Part shown: in pieces, positions 23,383 through 32,307 of the stretch
How positions within the stretch are numbered: the stretch's first letter is position 1
How the letters are laid out: each line of letters starts with the position of its first letter
Assembly (NCBI RefSeq): GCF_000340475.1
Contig: NZ_CM001792.1
Location: 323,425-387,424, forward strand
DNA: 64,000 bases
From: Oceanobacillus kimchii X50
GTDB lineage: Bacteria > Bacillota > Bacilli > Bacillales > Amphibacillaceae
Reading direction: 5' to 3'
Made by a program: the position numbers and the translations under genes
Notes under the pieces: generated by a model
Told to the model about the DNA's origin: nothing
The model's database searches: none
The model's input: only the letters and a program-made list of their open reading frames with translations

Positions 23383-23757
23383 TTACGATATATTTTGATT
23401 GCTCCCGAAAAATTTTTGATATATTTTCGTAGCATAACGTTTAAATGTTTTTGATTTGTCTAGACTTCGTTCTTTCGTAAATGATTGAAAGGCTGCTCTT
23501 TTATCTGCGTCTTTCTTTTCAACTTTACTTTCAGTCACAATTTGTAATAAGTCACGTTCAGATAGATGTGAAGCGTTTTTTTCCTGTTCTTCATTGAGAT
23601 AACCAGCTCTTTTTAAAATCCGCAAAGGTTGTTTCATTGATTCGGGAATGCCCGCAAACTCATCACATAGATCTAATCTTTTACCTTTTCCAGGGAGATT
23701 ATCAAATTCACCATTTTCGATCGATTCTTTAATTTTATCTTCAACGAAATGATACAT
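23383..23757 (-). CDS. DUF1992 (DnaJ-like C28 conserved domain) protein
   Basis: A 124-residue soluble protein carrying the DUF1992 signature (VEDKIKESIENGEFDNLPGKGKRLDL, followed by MKQPLRILKRAGYLNEEQE). Eukaryotic DNAJC28 shares this domain, but no J domain is present and the bacterial role is unknown. GAGGAGG lies upstream of the ATG. Convergent with yunF and separated from it by a dispersed repeat. Confidence 0.82.
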   Translation of the reverse strand: MYHFVEDKIKESIENGEFDNLPGKGKRLDLCDEFAGIPESMKQPLRILKRAGYLNEEQEKNASHLSERDLLQIVTESKVEKKDADKRAAFQSFTKERSLDKSKTFKRYATKIYQKFFGSNQNIS

Positions 23758-23811
23758 AAGTTTCCTCCTCTTCTTACTTCAAAGTATGAAGTAAGTGTAG
23801 AGGTCAATCAA

Positions 23812-24231
23812 CTATAAATTATTGTCAATATGGTTAATAATTTGTTGAACAGCATGCTCACCGTTTTTCTGCCAATAAGATCTATCATCAATTTCTCCAT
23901 CTGCATCTACGGGTTTTTGGAATTGACTAAGGCCTGTAGCTGTTGCTAAGTCTGAGCCTTCTTTTTCTAATCCTGTATTTACTACATGTTTAATAAGAAA
24001 AGGTGTATCAAACTCGAGTAGTGCATGATCATTGTCTAATTCACCACTAATAACATGAAAGGGGAGGCGTAAATAAATCGTCTCTGCTCCTTCTCGAGAG
24101 AGTATCCCATCGAAATATCCTTCATCATATTGCCATGATCCAGAAAGGCCAAACCCTAGTTCTTTCAATCCTCCCTGTAATTTTCCAAAATAAGCTTGCT
24201 TTCCTTCAATGTCTGTTTCTAATTGAATCAT
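23812..24231 (-). CDS. yugN: YugN-like family protein
   Basis: A 139-residue protein matching the YugN-like family of bacilli (IEGKQAYFGKLQGGLKELGFGLSGSWQYDEGYFDG; C-terminal DDRSYWQKNGEHAVQQIINHI). Function unknown. The reading frame begins with ATG after a GAGGTGAGTTAGT ribosome binding site. It is followed after 54 bases by the DUF1992 gene on the same strand. Confidence 0.82.
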   Translation of the reverse strand: MIQLETDIEGKQAYFGKLQGGLKELGFGLSGSWQYDEGYFDGILSREGAETIYLRLPFHVISGELDNDHALLEFDTPFLIKHVVNTGLEKEGSDLATATGLSQFQKPVDADGEIDDRSYWQKNGEHAVQQIINHIDNNL

Positions 24232-24307
24232 ACTAACTCACCTCGTACTTCCATTTTAGTTTTATTGTTACCACTTCTAATGGAAACATACGGATATCTA
24301 GGCATAG

Positions 24308-24343
24308 AAAAAGTGAAGGCTGTAAAATTTGCCTCCACTTTTT
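24308..24343 (-). terminator. Bidirectional terminator downstream of the BCCT transporter
   Basis: AAAAAGTGAAGGC (24308-24320) and GCCTCCACTTTTT (24331-24343) form a 13-bp stem with one mismatch flanked by A and T runs. Confidence 0.82.
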
Positions 24344-24437
24344 GATTTTTATTTAATAGTAGTCAATTAATTGTCCAATTCTGTTCAAGAGCACCTAGGT
24401 CATGCCCTTGTGATAACATTACTAATGAAGTTACGCT

Positions 24438-25955
24438 TTATGCCTCCTCATTTTTCTTTAGTGAAGTCTTCCTTCTTTTGATGTAAGCATCCTCTTTTAA
24501 GGCTCTGTATAGGGAAATAACCATCAATATAACCACAAAGGAGAATGGCAATGCCGCAACAATAACTGTATTTTGTAGCGAGCTAAGGCCTCCTACATAT
24601 AAAAGAATTAAAGCCACTGCTGAAATAGATAATCCAAGTGCGACTTTAACAGAATTTGGGGGTGAAAGTGATCCTCCAGTTGACTGCATTCCTAATACAA
24701 ATGTCGCTGAATCTGCAGACGTGATAAAGAAAATAACCAATAAAAATATGGCAAGCAGTGAGATGATCGTTGATAAAGGTAGGTAATCAAACATATTAAA
24801 TAGAACGAGTTCTGTTGAAAATTGAGTTAAATCAACAATCCCTTGTTGCTGCATTTCTCCTGCGGTAGTACCAAAAACAGTAAACCATGCAGATATTACA
24901 AGAACAGGTACAATAATTACGCCAAAGATGAATTGACGAATGGTTCTACCTCTAGATATACGTGCAACAAAGATACCAACGAATGGTGCCCAAGATATCC
25001 ACCATGCCCAGTAAAATATTGTCCATATATCTAACCACGCTCGATTATCCGATGCTAGAGGAGCGGATCGGAAGCTCATCCGAATGAAATTTTGAAAATA
25101 CAGGCCAATTGATTCCGAGAACATGTTAAATATTAATAATGTAGGTCCGACGGCTAATACAAAAATAAAAAGTGTTAAAGCAAGTAAAAGATTAATATTT
25201 GATAATGTTTTAATCCCTTTGTTTAACCCGCTCCAAGCAGATATGATAAATAATACTGTTACAATTAATATGATAATTGCCTGTACTCCGATGTTTACTG
25301 GAAGACCAAATAAATGGGATAACCCAGCATTGATTTGGATTGCCCCTAATCCAAGTGACGTAGCTACACCAACGACAGTTGCGAAGATTGCTAAAGCATC
25401 AATTGCTTTACCGAATCCCCCATTCATCCGATCTCCAAATAAAGGTTTTAATGTAACGGAGATAAGTCCAGGTTCATCTTTTCTAAACTGAAAGTACGCA
25501 ATAGCAAGAGCAACGAGTCCATACATGGACCAACCATGTATCCCCCAATGAAAGAATGAATGCGATAAAGCTTCTTTGAATGCTTGTGCGGTCCCTGGTT
25601 CGGATAGCGGTGCATCAACCATAAAGTGGGCAAGCGGCTCAGATGCTCCGTAAAAGACTAAACCAATACCAATTCCCGCAGCAAATAACATCGCCACCCA
25701 AGAAATATTAGAAAAATCAGGACGATCGCTGTCTTTTCCTAGGCGGATATTACCGTATGGACTAACAGCAATAAATATTGCTACAGCAACTAAAACAGAC
25801 ATAAGCAACAAATAATACCAACCAAAAGTTGAAGATACCCAAGATTGAACGTTTTGTGAAATTTCTTCAAATTTCACTGGAAAAATGGCACCAAGTGCTA
25901 CCATAATACCAACCAAAATTACTGAGAAGTAAAAAACATTCGTGACTTTTTTCAT
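24438..25955 (-). CDS. BCCT family osmolyte transporter (OpuD-like)
   Basis: A 505-residue, 12-helix secondary transporter of the betaine-choline-carnitine family, probably importing glycine betaine or a related compatible solute with sodium. The diagnostic fourth-to-eighth helix regions are present: AAGIGIGLVFYGASEPL, SHSFFHWGIHGWSMYGL, and FYWAWWISWAPFVGIFVARISRGRTIRQF with the aromatic substrate box. FITSADSATFVLGMQS is also conserved. The short charged C terminus (KRRKTSLKKNEEA) is the kind that senses osmotic stress in this family. GAAAGGGGAACAC precedes the ATG. The exact substrate is not determined. Confidence 0.93.
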   Translation of the reverse strand: MKKVTNVFYFSVILVGIMVALGAIFPVKFEEISQNVQSWVSSTFGWYYLLLMSVLVAVAIFIAVSPYGNIRLGKDSDRPDFSNISWVAMLFAAGIGIGLVFYGASEPLAHFMVDAPLSEPGTAQAFKEALSHSFFHWGIHGWSMYGLVALAIAYFQFRKDEPGLISVTLKPLFGDRMNGGFGKAIDALAIFATVVGVATSLGLGAIQINAGLSHLFGLPVNIGVQAIIILIVTVLFIISAWSGLNKGIKTLSNINLLLALTLFIFVLAVGPTLLIFNMFSESIGLYFQNFIRMSFRSAPLASDNRAWLDIWTIFYWAWWISWAPFVGIFVARISRGRTIRQFIFGVIIVPVLVISAWFTVFGTTAGEMQQQGIVDLTQFSTELVLFNMFDYLPLSTIISLLAIFLLVIFFITSADSATFVLGMQSTGGSLSPPNSVKVALGLSISAVALILLYVGGLSSLQNTVIVAALPFSFVVILMVISLYRALKEDAYIKRRKTSLKKNEEA

Positions 25956-26151
25956 GTGTTCCCCTTTCGTTAAAGAAAAGCATTTATTTATAGATATATA
26001 AAACTACCCTTTTTTGAATATTTTTAAACTTTATCTTTTATTATTCAACTTGATACGAATAGTATGGAACGAATATAATTTGATATGCAAAAACACGCAC
26101 AAGAAAATCTTATGCTATAGTAAAAGAATCAATGTACAAAGGAAGAAGCAG

Positions 26152-26745
26152 ATGAAAGATTATCGATATGATAAATATTTGCATATACGAACACAACCTC
26201 AGAAGCACTTAAATTATCCAGATGAATTACAATATAACCCGTATGAACCAACTCCCTATGGTGCATTAGAAGAATTAAGTCGTGTGTATTCTCCTACAAA
26301 CGGTTACCTTGTTGATTATGGATGTGGAAAAGGGAGGGTGAGTTTTTACTTTCATCATTATTACAAGATGAAGGTAAAAGGGGTGGAAATGGATGAAAAT
26401 ATAATTGAAATAGCGATGGATAATCATAATCGTTATGGTAGTGATGATATAGAATTAATTTGTAGTCTTGCGGAAGAATATTTTGTCTCAAAAGACGACT
26501 CCAATTTTTACTTTTTTAACCCATTTACAATTCATATATTTCGAAAAGTTATACAAAACATACTAACTTCCATTGAAACACATCCAAGAAATGTAGATAT
26601 AATCATGTATTATCCACATCAAGAATATATTTATTTTCTGGATAATTCTACACCATTTGAATGTGTTCAAGAAGTTCCTTACTCGATCCTATATGAAAAT
26701 AATCCGGATGAACGTTTTCTAATTTACCGTTTTTCCCGCAAATAA
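26152..26745 (+). CDS. SAM-dependent methyltransferase
   Basis: A 197-residue class I methyltransferase with the glycine-rich SAM motif VDYGCGKGRVSFY and the acidic strand end VKGVEMDENIIEIA. Post-I motif NFYFFNPF is also visible. The start at 26152 is chosen for its GGAAGAAGCAG ribosome binding site; the frame is open up to 26014 but without initiation signals. The substrate is unknown; the fold also fits small-molecule or RNA methylation. Its stop codon is embedded in a repeated string (TAACGGGGCAGTAA) also found at 1687. Confidence 0.8.
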   Translation: MKDYRYDKYLHIRTQPQKHLNYPDELQYNPYEPTPYGALEELSRVYSPTNGYLVDYGCGKGRVSFYFHHYYKMKVKGVEMDENIIEIAMDNHNRYGSDDIELICSLAEEYFVSKDDSNFYFFNPFTIHIFRKVIQNILTSIETHPRNVDIIMYYPHQEYIYFLDNSTPFECVQEVPYSILYENNPDERFLIYRFSRK

Positions 26746-26830
26746 CGGGGCAGTAATACCCGTACTTCTCAGCTATGAGGCAAGGCCGAGTGGGCTAAGT
26801 GAGTAAAACGAATCCTCACAAAATGAAGTT
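26738..26830 (+). repeat. Dispersed intergenic sequence, TAACGGGGCAGTAA type
   Basis: The block around 26,740-26,770 repeats the string CCCG-AA-TAACGGGGCAGTAA-CCCG of 1677-1702. It contains the small hairpin CTTCTCAGCTATGAGG and lies between convergent genes. Two copies in one window suggest a repeat family; function unknown. Confidence 0.4.
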
Positions 26831-26847
26831 TCACTGTATCGTCTAAT

Positions 26848-28122
26848 TTATATAGATAAGGTTTGTTCTTCGCTAGCAGGTGGTTCTTTAATTTGTTGGA
26901 TATCTTTATCAAAAAAAACATATACTCCTGTACAGAAAATCCAAGCTCCTGAAAGAAGGAATACAATGTTCACATGGAGTGTGTCTGCCAACCAACCACC
27001 GAGAAGAGAACAAATTGGAATTAAGAATCCTGAAATGGCTCCTATAATTCCAAAAACACGACCGCGTACTTCATCATCGACCATTGTAATTAAATAGGTA
27101 TTGAACTTAATGTTTAAGGCTACAATTACAAAAGTGAATGAAAAATATAGGATGATTCCAATAATAGGGATACTTGTTAGAGTAAGGAGCATTAATGTAA
27201 TCCCAGCAATCAAAAAGGAATAAGAAAAAATTTGAGCGACAGATAACTTTGCGGTGAGTTTTGTAATCATCAATCCAACAATAATACTTGCAATAGAGGC
27301 GGCGGCTGAAAAGAGTCCGAACATGACTGCACCGCCATTATATTGAACTTGCACTAGTACAACGAATAAAGGAAGTACCATTGTACTAACATTTACTACC
27401 ATTGCAAGGATAATAAGTTTAAATACTTCCGTCTTCATGCGCAGATACTTATAACCTTGTACTAACTCTTGAAGAATAGATGTTTTTTTATTTGTTGTTA
27501 TTTCTTCATTAGATGCAGCAACCGCTACCTCACCTATATTCGTAGGCTGTACTTTACTAGTAATCTCAACTAAAAACATAAGAATCAGGCTAGCTATTAA
27601 ATAAATAAGTGAATGTGATAACATAACACCTACAAATCCAATAAGTGCGATTGCAAAACCGCTAATCGAGGTCCCAATCAATGTTGCTACTTGCCCTGAT
27701 GAACTAATGAAACCATTCACTTTCAATAGATTTTTTTGAGCAACAATTCTTGGTAGTAATCGGTTCTTAGCCGGAGCAACTATAAACATTCCTACATCAT
27801 GCAATATAAGCCCAAAATAAACTACGATTAAAAAATAATCAAAAAAGAAATGAAAACTAATCGCCATAAAAATTCCTACAGTTAGCATGACAAGAAATCC
27901 AATTTGCATAAATCTCTTCGGTTCAAAACGATCAGCGAAAGTCCCGAGCAATGGACCAACTAATATTTGTGTGGCAAAAGTTAACGCTGTAATAATCGAA
28001 GCTAACAATGCTGATTGTGAGACTTCATAAACATACCAAAAAATTGCGATATCATATACACTATCTGCTAATTGAGTCAATAATTGATTGGAAACAATTA
28101 CTTTCATGTTTCGATTTTTCAT
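26848..28122 (-). CDS. MFS transporter, drug-efflux type
   Basis: A 424-residue major facilitator with 12 predicted helices. The family marker between helices 2 and 3 appears as GTFADRFEPKRFM, and the C-terminal half has the VRGRVFGIIGAISGFLIPICSLLGGWLAD stretch typical of the MFS_3/macrolide-efflux-like group. It probably exports hydrophobic compounds. A GGAGGGG ribosome binding site precedes the ATG. No regulator is adjacent, and the substrate is unknown. Confidence 0.85.
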   Translation of the reverse strand: MKNRNMKVIVSNQLLTQLADSVYDIAIFWYVYEVSQSALLASIITALTFATQILVGPLLGTFADRFEPKRFMQIGFLVMLTVGIFMAISFHFFFDYFLIVVYFGLILHDVGMFIVAPAKNRLLPRIVAQKNLLKVNGFISSSGQVATLIGTSISGFAIALIGFVGVMLSHSLIYLIASLILMFLVEITSKVQPTNIGEVAVAASNEEITTNKKTSILQELVQGYKYLRMKTEVFKLIILAMVVNVSTMVLPLFVVLVQVQYNGGAVMFGLFSAAASIASIIVGLMITKLTAKLSVAQIFSYSFLIAGITLMLLTLTSIPIIGIILYFSFTFVIVALNIKFNTYLITMVDDEVRGRVFGIIGAISGFLIPICSLLGGWLADTLHVNIVFLLSGAWIFCTGVYVFFDKDIQQIKEPPASEEQTLSI

Positions 28123-28290
28123 TATAAACCCCTCCGCTACCTAATCTGATTTTAGTTTAAGGGGGAAAGTGCTTTTTCTAAACGGTAACTGGATGGAGTT
28201 TATCTAAGTCTAAAGACTGATATTGTAAATAAATGCAACGTACTATTTTTGATATAACAAAACTTAATTAGAAACGGAGGGTTAAGATCT

Positions 28291-28689
28291 ATGGTAAAAC
28301 AACAAGTACACCCATTTTTAATGTTTCAAGGAGAAGCTGAAGAGGCTGTAAACTTATACCAATCAGTATTTACTGATGTCGATATTCCTTTTATCGAAAG
28401 ATATGGTTCAGAAGTGGAAGGTATGGAAGGGAAAATATTGCGAGCAGTTATTGTAATTAAAGGGCTAGAAATAATGTGTAGTGATAGTTCCATTCAACAT
28501 GATTTTACTTTTACTCCATCGATGTCTCTTTTTATTACATGCCATGATGAACAAGAATTACAAGATGTTTTTACAAAGCTTTCGCAAGGTGGAGAAATCC
28601 GTATGCCAATCGATAACCATGGTTTTAGTAAGCAATTTGGCTGGGTGGAAGATAAATTTGGTGTTAACTGGCAATTAAATGTCGAATAA
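28291..28689 (+). CDS. PhnB-like VOC family protein
   Basis: A 132-residue glyoxalase-fold protein of the PhnB/3-demethylubiquinone-methyltransferase-like group. It opens with HPFLMFQGEAEEAVNLYQSVF and ends with GFSKQFGWVEDKFGVNWQLN, the hallmark of this subfamily. These domains bind metals and small molecules; no enzymatic role is established. GGAGGG lies upstream of the ATG. It is divergent from the MFS gene. Confidence 0.88.
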   Translation: MVKQQVHPFLMFQGEAEEAVNLYQSVFTDVDIPFIERYGSEVEGMEGKILRAVIVIKGLEIMCSDSSIQHDFTFTPSMSLFITCHDEQELQDVFTKLSQGGEIRMPIDNHGFSKQFGWVEDKFGVNWQLNVE

Positions 28690-28749
28690 TGATCCATGGA
28701 ATTGTTATTGTACAGAGTTTGAACAAAATTGGTGTTTCTATAATCAATC

Positions 28750-29038
28750 GAGGATGAGGCCAAAGTATTTAATCAAAAGAGAAAACCGAATCAATAGGTA
28801 TTGAAACCTGACTTCAAAAATTATACTCCGCTTATTCTAAGGGAGCTGGTGAGCCTCCGGATCTTATGCATCGAGGTTCTTCTAGGCCTTCCTCCCACAG
28901 GACAATGAAGACCTCGACAGCATTGCATCGCACGCAGAAAATCGATTTTTGTTTTCAAGAAGTCTCCGCATATTTCTTACGCTTATTCTAGCTATCATCC
29001 TTCTTTTGACAAAAACTTTGTGTTAAGTCCCATCCTTC
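28750..29038 (-). repeat. Dispersed repeat family, copy B (reverse, enlarged)
   Basis: On the minus strand this copy contains AGATAAGCG-type blocks of copies A and D: GGATGATAGCTAGAATAAGC, GTAAGAAATATGCGGAGACT, GATGCATAAGATCCGGAGGC, TCACCAGCTCCCTTAGAATA and the closing TTAAATACTTTGGCCTCATC. It fills most of the 379-base gap between the PhnB-like and LLM genes. Between the shared blocks it carries about 110 extra bases (around 28,870-28,970) with their own inverted repeat (ATCGAGGTTCTTC / GAAGACCTCGA). Confidence 0.75.
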
Positions 29039-29068
29039 TTTTAACAAATTATAGATTATTCTTTTAAT

Positions 29069-30070
29069 CTAAGTTAGTTGGAATTCTTTAGCGAGTAACT
29101 TGATTGCTGTTTTTCTATTTTCGATTCCTGGAATGTTAGGAATCAATATCACTTCATCACAATTATATTTGGCGATCAGTTTTTGAATCTCTTCCTTTAC
29201 GTAACTAGAGTCGCCAATAATAGCTCGTTTACGGATATTATTTATTTTCTGCTTTTCAAAAGGACTAAAATATTTTTTTGAAGCAGTGATTACATTTGGG
29301 AAATATGGAGGATTCTTAGCAGTCTCTAATGATGCCATCCATAAATCAAAGGATTTAGCAAGCTGTTCAGCTTCATCTGTTGTTTTTCCGACAACAACAA
29401 AAACTGCAATAGAAACGATGGGTTTGTCATGAAATAAGGATGGCTTAAATTGTTTTCGATACGTATTAATGATTTCAATTCCTACATCAAAAGGTTTAAT
29501 GAAATGAGCATATGTGTAAGCAGTGCCAAGTTCAGCAGCAATTTTTGTGCTAGAACCTCCTGCACCTAACATCCACATTTCTGGTTGTGTATTAGTCACT
29601 GGTGTAGCGATTAGCTTTTGGAAACGATGACTAGATTCTTTGTCGTCACTCAAATATTTTTGGATATCTCTTACTTGTTGCTCATACGTTAATCGTTCTT
29701 CTTTTTCCTCATTTAAAGCATGGTTAACTAGTCTTCCTCCCGTACTATTCCCCATACCTAGATCAATACGGTTAGGGTGAATTGCTTCCAATGTACGAAA
29801 AATCTCGGAAACTTTGAAGGGGCTATAATGCGGAAGCATAATTCCTCCAGAGCCAATTCGTATATTGTTCGTTTGTCCAGCTAGATGCATCATTAATAAT
29901 TCAGGTGAACTACTGGCAATCGAAAGTGCATGATGTTGCTCCGGTACCCAAAAACGATGATACCCTAAATCATCAGCCAGTTTTGCCAATTCTGTAGTGT
30001 TATGAAATGCATCTATAGCTGTTTTTCCTTCATCAATTAATAGATAATCTAAGATGTTTAGACGTGTCAT
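29069..30070 (-). CDS. LLM class flavin-dependent oxidoreductase (luciferase-like)
   Basis: A 333-residue single-component luciferase-like monooxygenase of the MsnO8 type. It shows LDYLLIDEGK at the start, YHRFWVPEQHH, RIGSGGIMLPHYSPFKVSEIF, HPNRIDLGMGNSTGG and the C-terminal GDSSYVKEEIQKL. These use FMNH2 from a separate reductase to oxidise organic substrates; the substrate is unknown. The ATG follows GGAGGATAG. Single-gene unit, divergent from yfiT. Confidence 0.88.
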   Translation of the reverse strand: MTRLNILDYLLIDEGKTAIDAFHNTTELAKLADDLGYHRFWVPEQHHALSIASSSPELLMMHLAGQTNNIRIGSGGIMLPHYSPFKVSEIFRTLEAIHPNRIDLGMGNSTGGRLVNHALNEEKEERLTYEQQVRDIQKYLSDDKESSHRFQKLIATPVTNTQPEMWMLGAGGSSTKIAAELGTAYTYAHFIKPFDVGIEIINTYRKQFKPSLFHDKPIVSIAVFVVVGKTTDEAEQLAKSFDLWMASLETAKNPPYFPNVITASKKYFSPFEKQKINNIRKRAIIGDSSYVKEEIQKLIAKYNCDEVILIPNIPGIENRKTAIKLLAKEFQLT

Positions 30071-30277
30071 TACTTTCTATCCTCCGTATGTTCTTTTATT
30101 AATTATTATTTGCTTATACAATCTATTCTAAACGATTGAGGTGAAAGCGTAGAGTTTCATCACAAATTTTTTGACTTATTTGTATTTGAATGCTTATAGT
30201 TTACAAAAATGTTGAGGTATATTGATGGTTAATATAGAATGATAATGAAATATATAATAAGGGAAAGAGGGTTGAAA

Positions 30278-30790
30278 ATGGACGTTAAATTTCCAATTGG
30301 CAAATTACAAGTTCCCGAAAAAGTAACATTTGAAAATATTCACGAATGGCTAAAACAAATCGAAACATACACGAATCGATTAGGAGAAACGGTCAACTCA
30401 TTAAATGATGAGGAATTAAGCAAAACTTATCGTGAAGGGAGCTGGACCATTCGTCAACTTGTTCATCATATTGCTGATTCTCAGTTGAACATGTATCAAC
30501 GCTTGAAGTTGGCTTTAACAGATGAGAGTCCAACAGTACCTGCTTTTGATCAAGAAAAGTGGGCTATTCAACCGGATGTAAAACTGCCTATAGAAAGTTC
30601 TATTAAAATGTTGGAAGGTATAAATGAGCGCATTGTATCATTGGGATATAGTTTAACTGAAGAGCAATTAGATGAATCTTTTGTTCATCAGATAAATGGT
30701 GAAATATCAGTTGCTACAAAGTTTGCAAAATTAGCTTGGCACGAAGAACATCATTTAGCACATATAAAAATCGCATTATCTAAAGCATAA
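30278..30790 (+). CDS. yfiT: DinB/YfiT family putative metal-dependent hydrolase or thiol transferase
   Basis: A 170-residue DinB-fold four-helix protein similar to B. subtilis YfiT, a family linked to bacillithiol S-transferase activity. The predicted metal ligands are present: His63/64 in LVHHIADSQ, and the C-terminal WHEEHHLAHI pair (His158 and His162, spaced by three). The ATG at 30278 is preferred because GAGGGTTGAAA lies before it; an in-frame ATG at 30239 extends a poorly conserved N terminus. A detoxification role fits the neighbourhood of exporters. Confidence 0.85.
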   Translation: MDVKFPIGKLQVPEKVTFENIHEWLKQIETYTNRLGETVNSLNDEELSKTYREGSWTIRQLVHHIADSQLNMYQRLKLALTDESPTVPAFDQEKWAIQPDVKLPIESSIKMLEGINERIVSLGYSLTEEQLDESFVHQINGEISVATKFAKLAWHEEHHLAHIKIALSKA

Positions 30791-30860
30791 TTGGTAAGGA
30801 TATGATTTGGGTAAAGGTGACATTATCGAATATATATATAAATAATGGATAGTAGTAGAT

Positions 30861-30906
30861 AAAAATAAACCTCCTAAGCATAGAAAAGTTTAGGAGGTTT
30901 ATTTTT
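30861..30906. terminator. 17-bp perfect bidirectional terminator
   Basis: AAAAATAAACCTCCTAA (30861-30877) pairs exactly with 30890-30906, with A and T tails included in the stem. It ends yfiT on the plus strand. Confidence 0.92.
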
Positions 30907-31071
30907 AACAGAAATATCCTTTTTTCCATGAATGTAATTAATTTGTTTCGAATACAGACAGATAGTTTGTACGATGATGAAAGAATTGCTGGTGATCTAC
31001 TGCTCTAATTCTAACCTGACTTCATTGAGTATGGCATGGGTAATTAAATTATAGAATACAACTATTTTCAA

Positions 31072-32307
31072 TTATCCTTTTTTATCGTGCAAGTTTCGTA
31101 GAGTCCAATACCTGATTGGATTTAAACGGAAATAGAGTAAACCGAGTGTTGCAGATATACAAGTGATCAAACCCATTATGATAAATGCTAAACGTATAGT
31201 AAAAAGTTCACTTATGAATCCACCAATTAGTATTCCTATAGGTAACATAATTCGAATAATTAGCATTCGTATCGATAGTAATTGAGTGCGCTGATTATCG
31301 TCAATCTTTTGCTGGAACATGGTAAGATGCCAAATTGTAAATATACTCATTGCAATTCCTGCTAAGATTTCAGAGCTAATGGCAACCCAAACATGGGATG
31401 TGACCCCATTAATAATATAAGTACAACCACCAATAATTAAACATAATAACATCCAACGTGGCTTATTGTTTACGTTTATATATTTAATACATAATGAACC
31501 AATCACATACCCAAGTGGAAATCCAGCCATGAAGAATCCGTACATAGACATACTACTCCCATGGACAACGGTGATATAAGGCAAGTTCAAAACGATGGAT
31601 GCGCCTACTCCTAATTGCACAATTGCAAGAAATCCAGCTAGTATAAATAATAGTTTTTGTTGAAAAAAGCTATTCCATCCATTCTTTAGTTCGTCTTTCC
31701 AAGCTTGCTTTTGTATCTGTAGTTGTCTTTTCTCGGTAACGCTAAATAAAATAGCTCCGGAGATAGCAAATAAACCAATAATGACGATTAGAGTTGTTTC
31801 TATACTTAGAATATCCATGATAAACCCTGCGATAAGCGGCGCAACAAGCATCATAGTTCTTGTTAAACTATCGAGATAGGCGTTACCTTCAATTAATTGA
31901 TTACTACTCACTACTTGCGGTAATAGTGACTGAGAAGCGGGTACATATAATGGTGTTAGTAATCCAACAAAAAATTGAATAATATAAATACTCCATACTG
32001 AGGGAGAATCGAGAAGTAGCAAAACCAATGGTATGATGAATAAGAAAGCTCTGCACCACAGTACAGAGATCATTATTGTTTTCTTTCTCCAATGGTCTAG
32101 GTAGGGACCGATAAAAAATTGTATTAGTATGGATGGTACGTAATATAGTAACCACATACTGCCTAATGCCAATTCTGAACCTGTTAGCATATATACATAT
32201 ACTGAATTACAAAAAGTACCGAGGGCACCACCTAATTCAGATATACCGCTACCAAACCATAAAGAGCGAAAAGAAGAGTTTTGCCATATCGTTTGATTAT
32301 TCTTCAT
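31072..32307 (-). CDS. MFS transporter
   Basis: A 411-residue major facilitator with 12 predicted helices, similar to the MFS_3/enterobactin-exporter-like group. The loop 2-3 motif is reduced to GPYLDHWRKKTIM. Other conserved stretches are VPASQSLLPQVVSSNQLIEGNAYLDSLTR and MAGFPLGYVIGSLCIKY. It overlaps the end of the HTH regulator gene by 11 bases and is surely co-transcribed with it; GAGGAC precedes its ATG. An efflux substrate recognised by that regulator is likely but unknown. Confidence 0.87.
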   Translation of the reverse strand: MKNNQTIWQNSSFRSLWFGSGISELGGALGTFCNSVYVYMLTGSELALGSMWLLYYVPSILIQFFIGPYLDHWRKKTIMISVLWCRAFLFIIPLVLLLLDSPSVWSIYIIQFFVGLLTPLYVPASQSLLPQVVSSNQLIEGNAYLDSLTRTMMLVAPLIAGFIMDILSIETTLIVIIGLFAISGAILFSVTEKRQLQIQKQAWKDELKNGWNSFFQQKLLFILAGFLAIVQLGVGASIVLNLPYITVVHGSSMSMYGFFMAGFPLGYVIGSLCIKYINVNNKPRWMLLCLIIGGCTYIINGVTSHVWVAISSEILAGIAMSIFTIWHLTMFQQKIDDNQRTQLLSIRMLIIRIMLPIGILIGGFISELFTIRLAFIIMGLITCISATLGLLYFRLNPIRYWTLRNLHDKKG

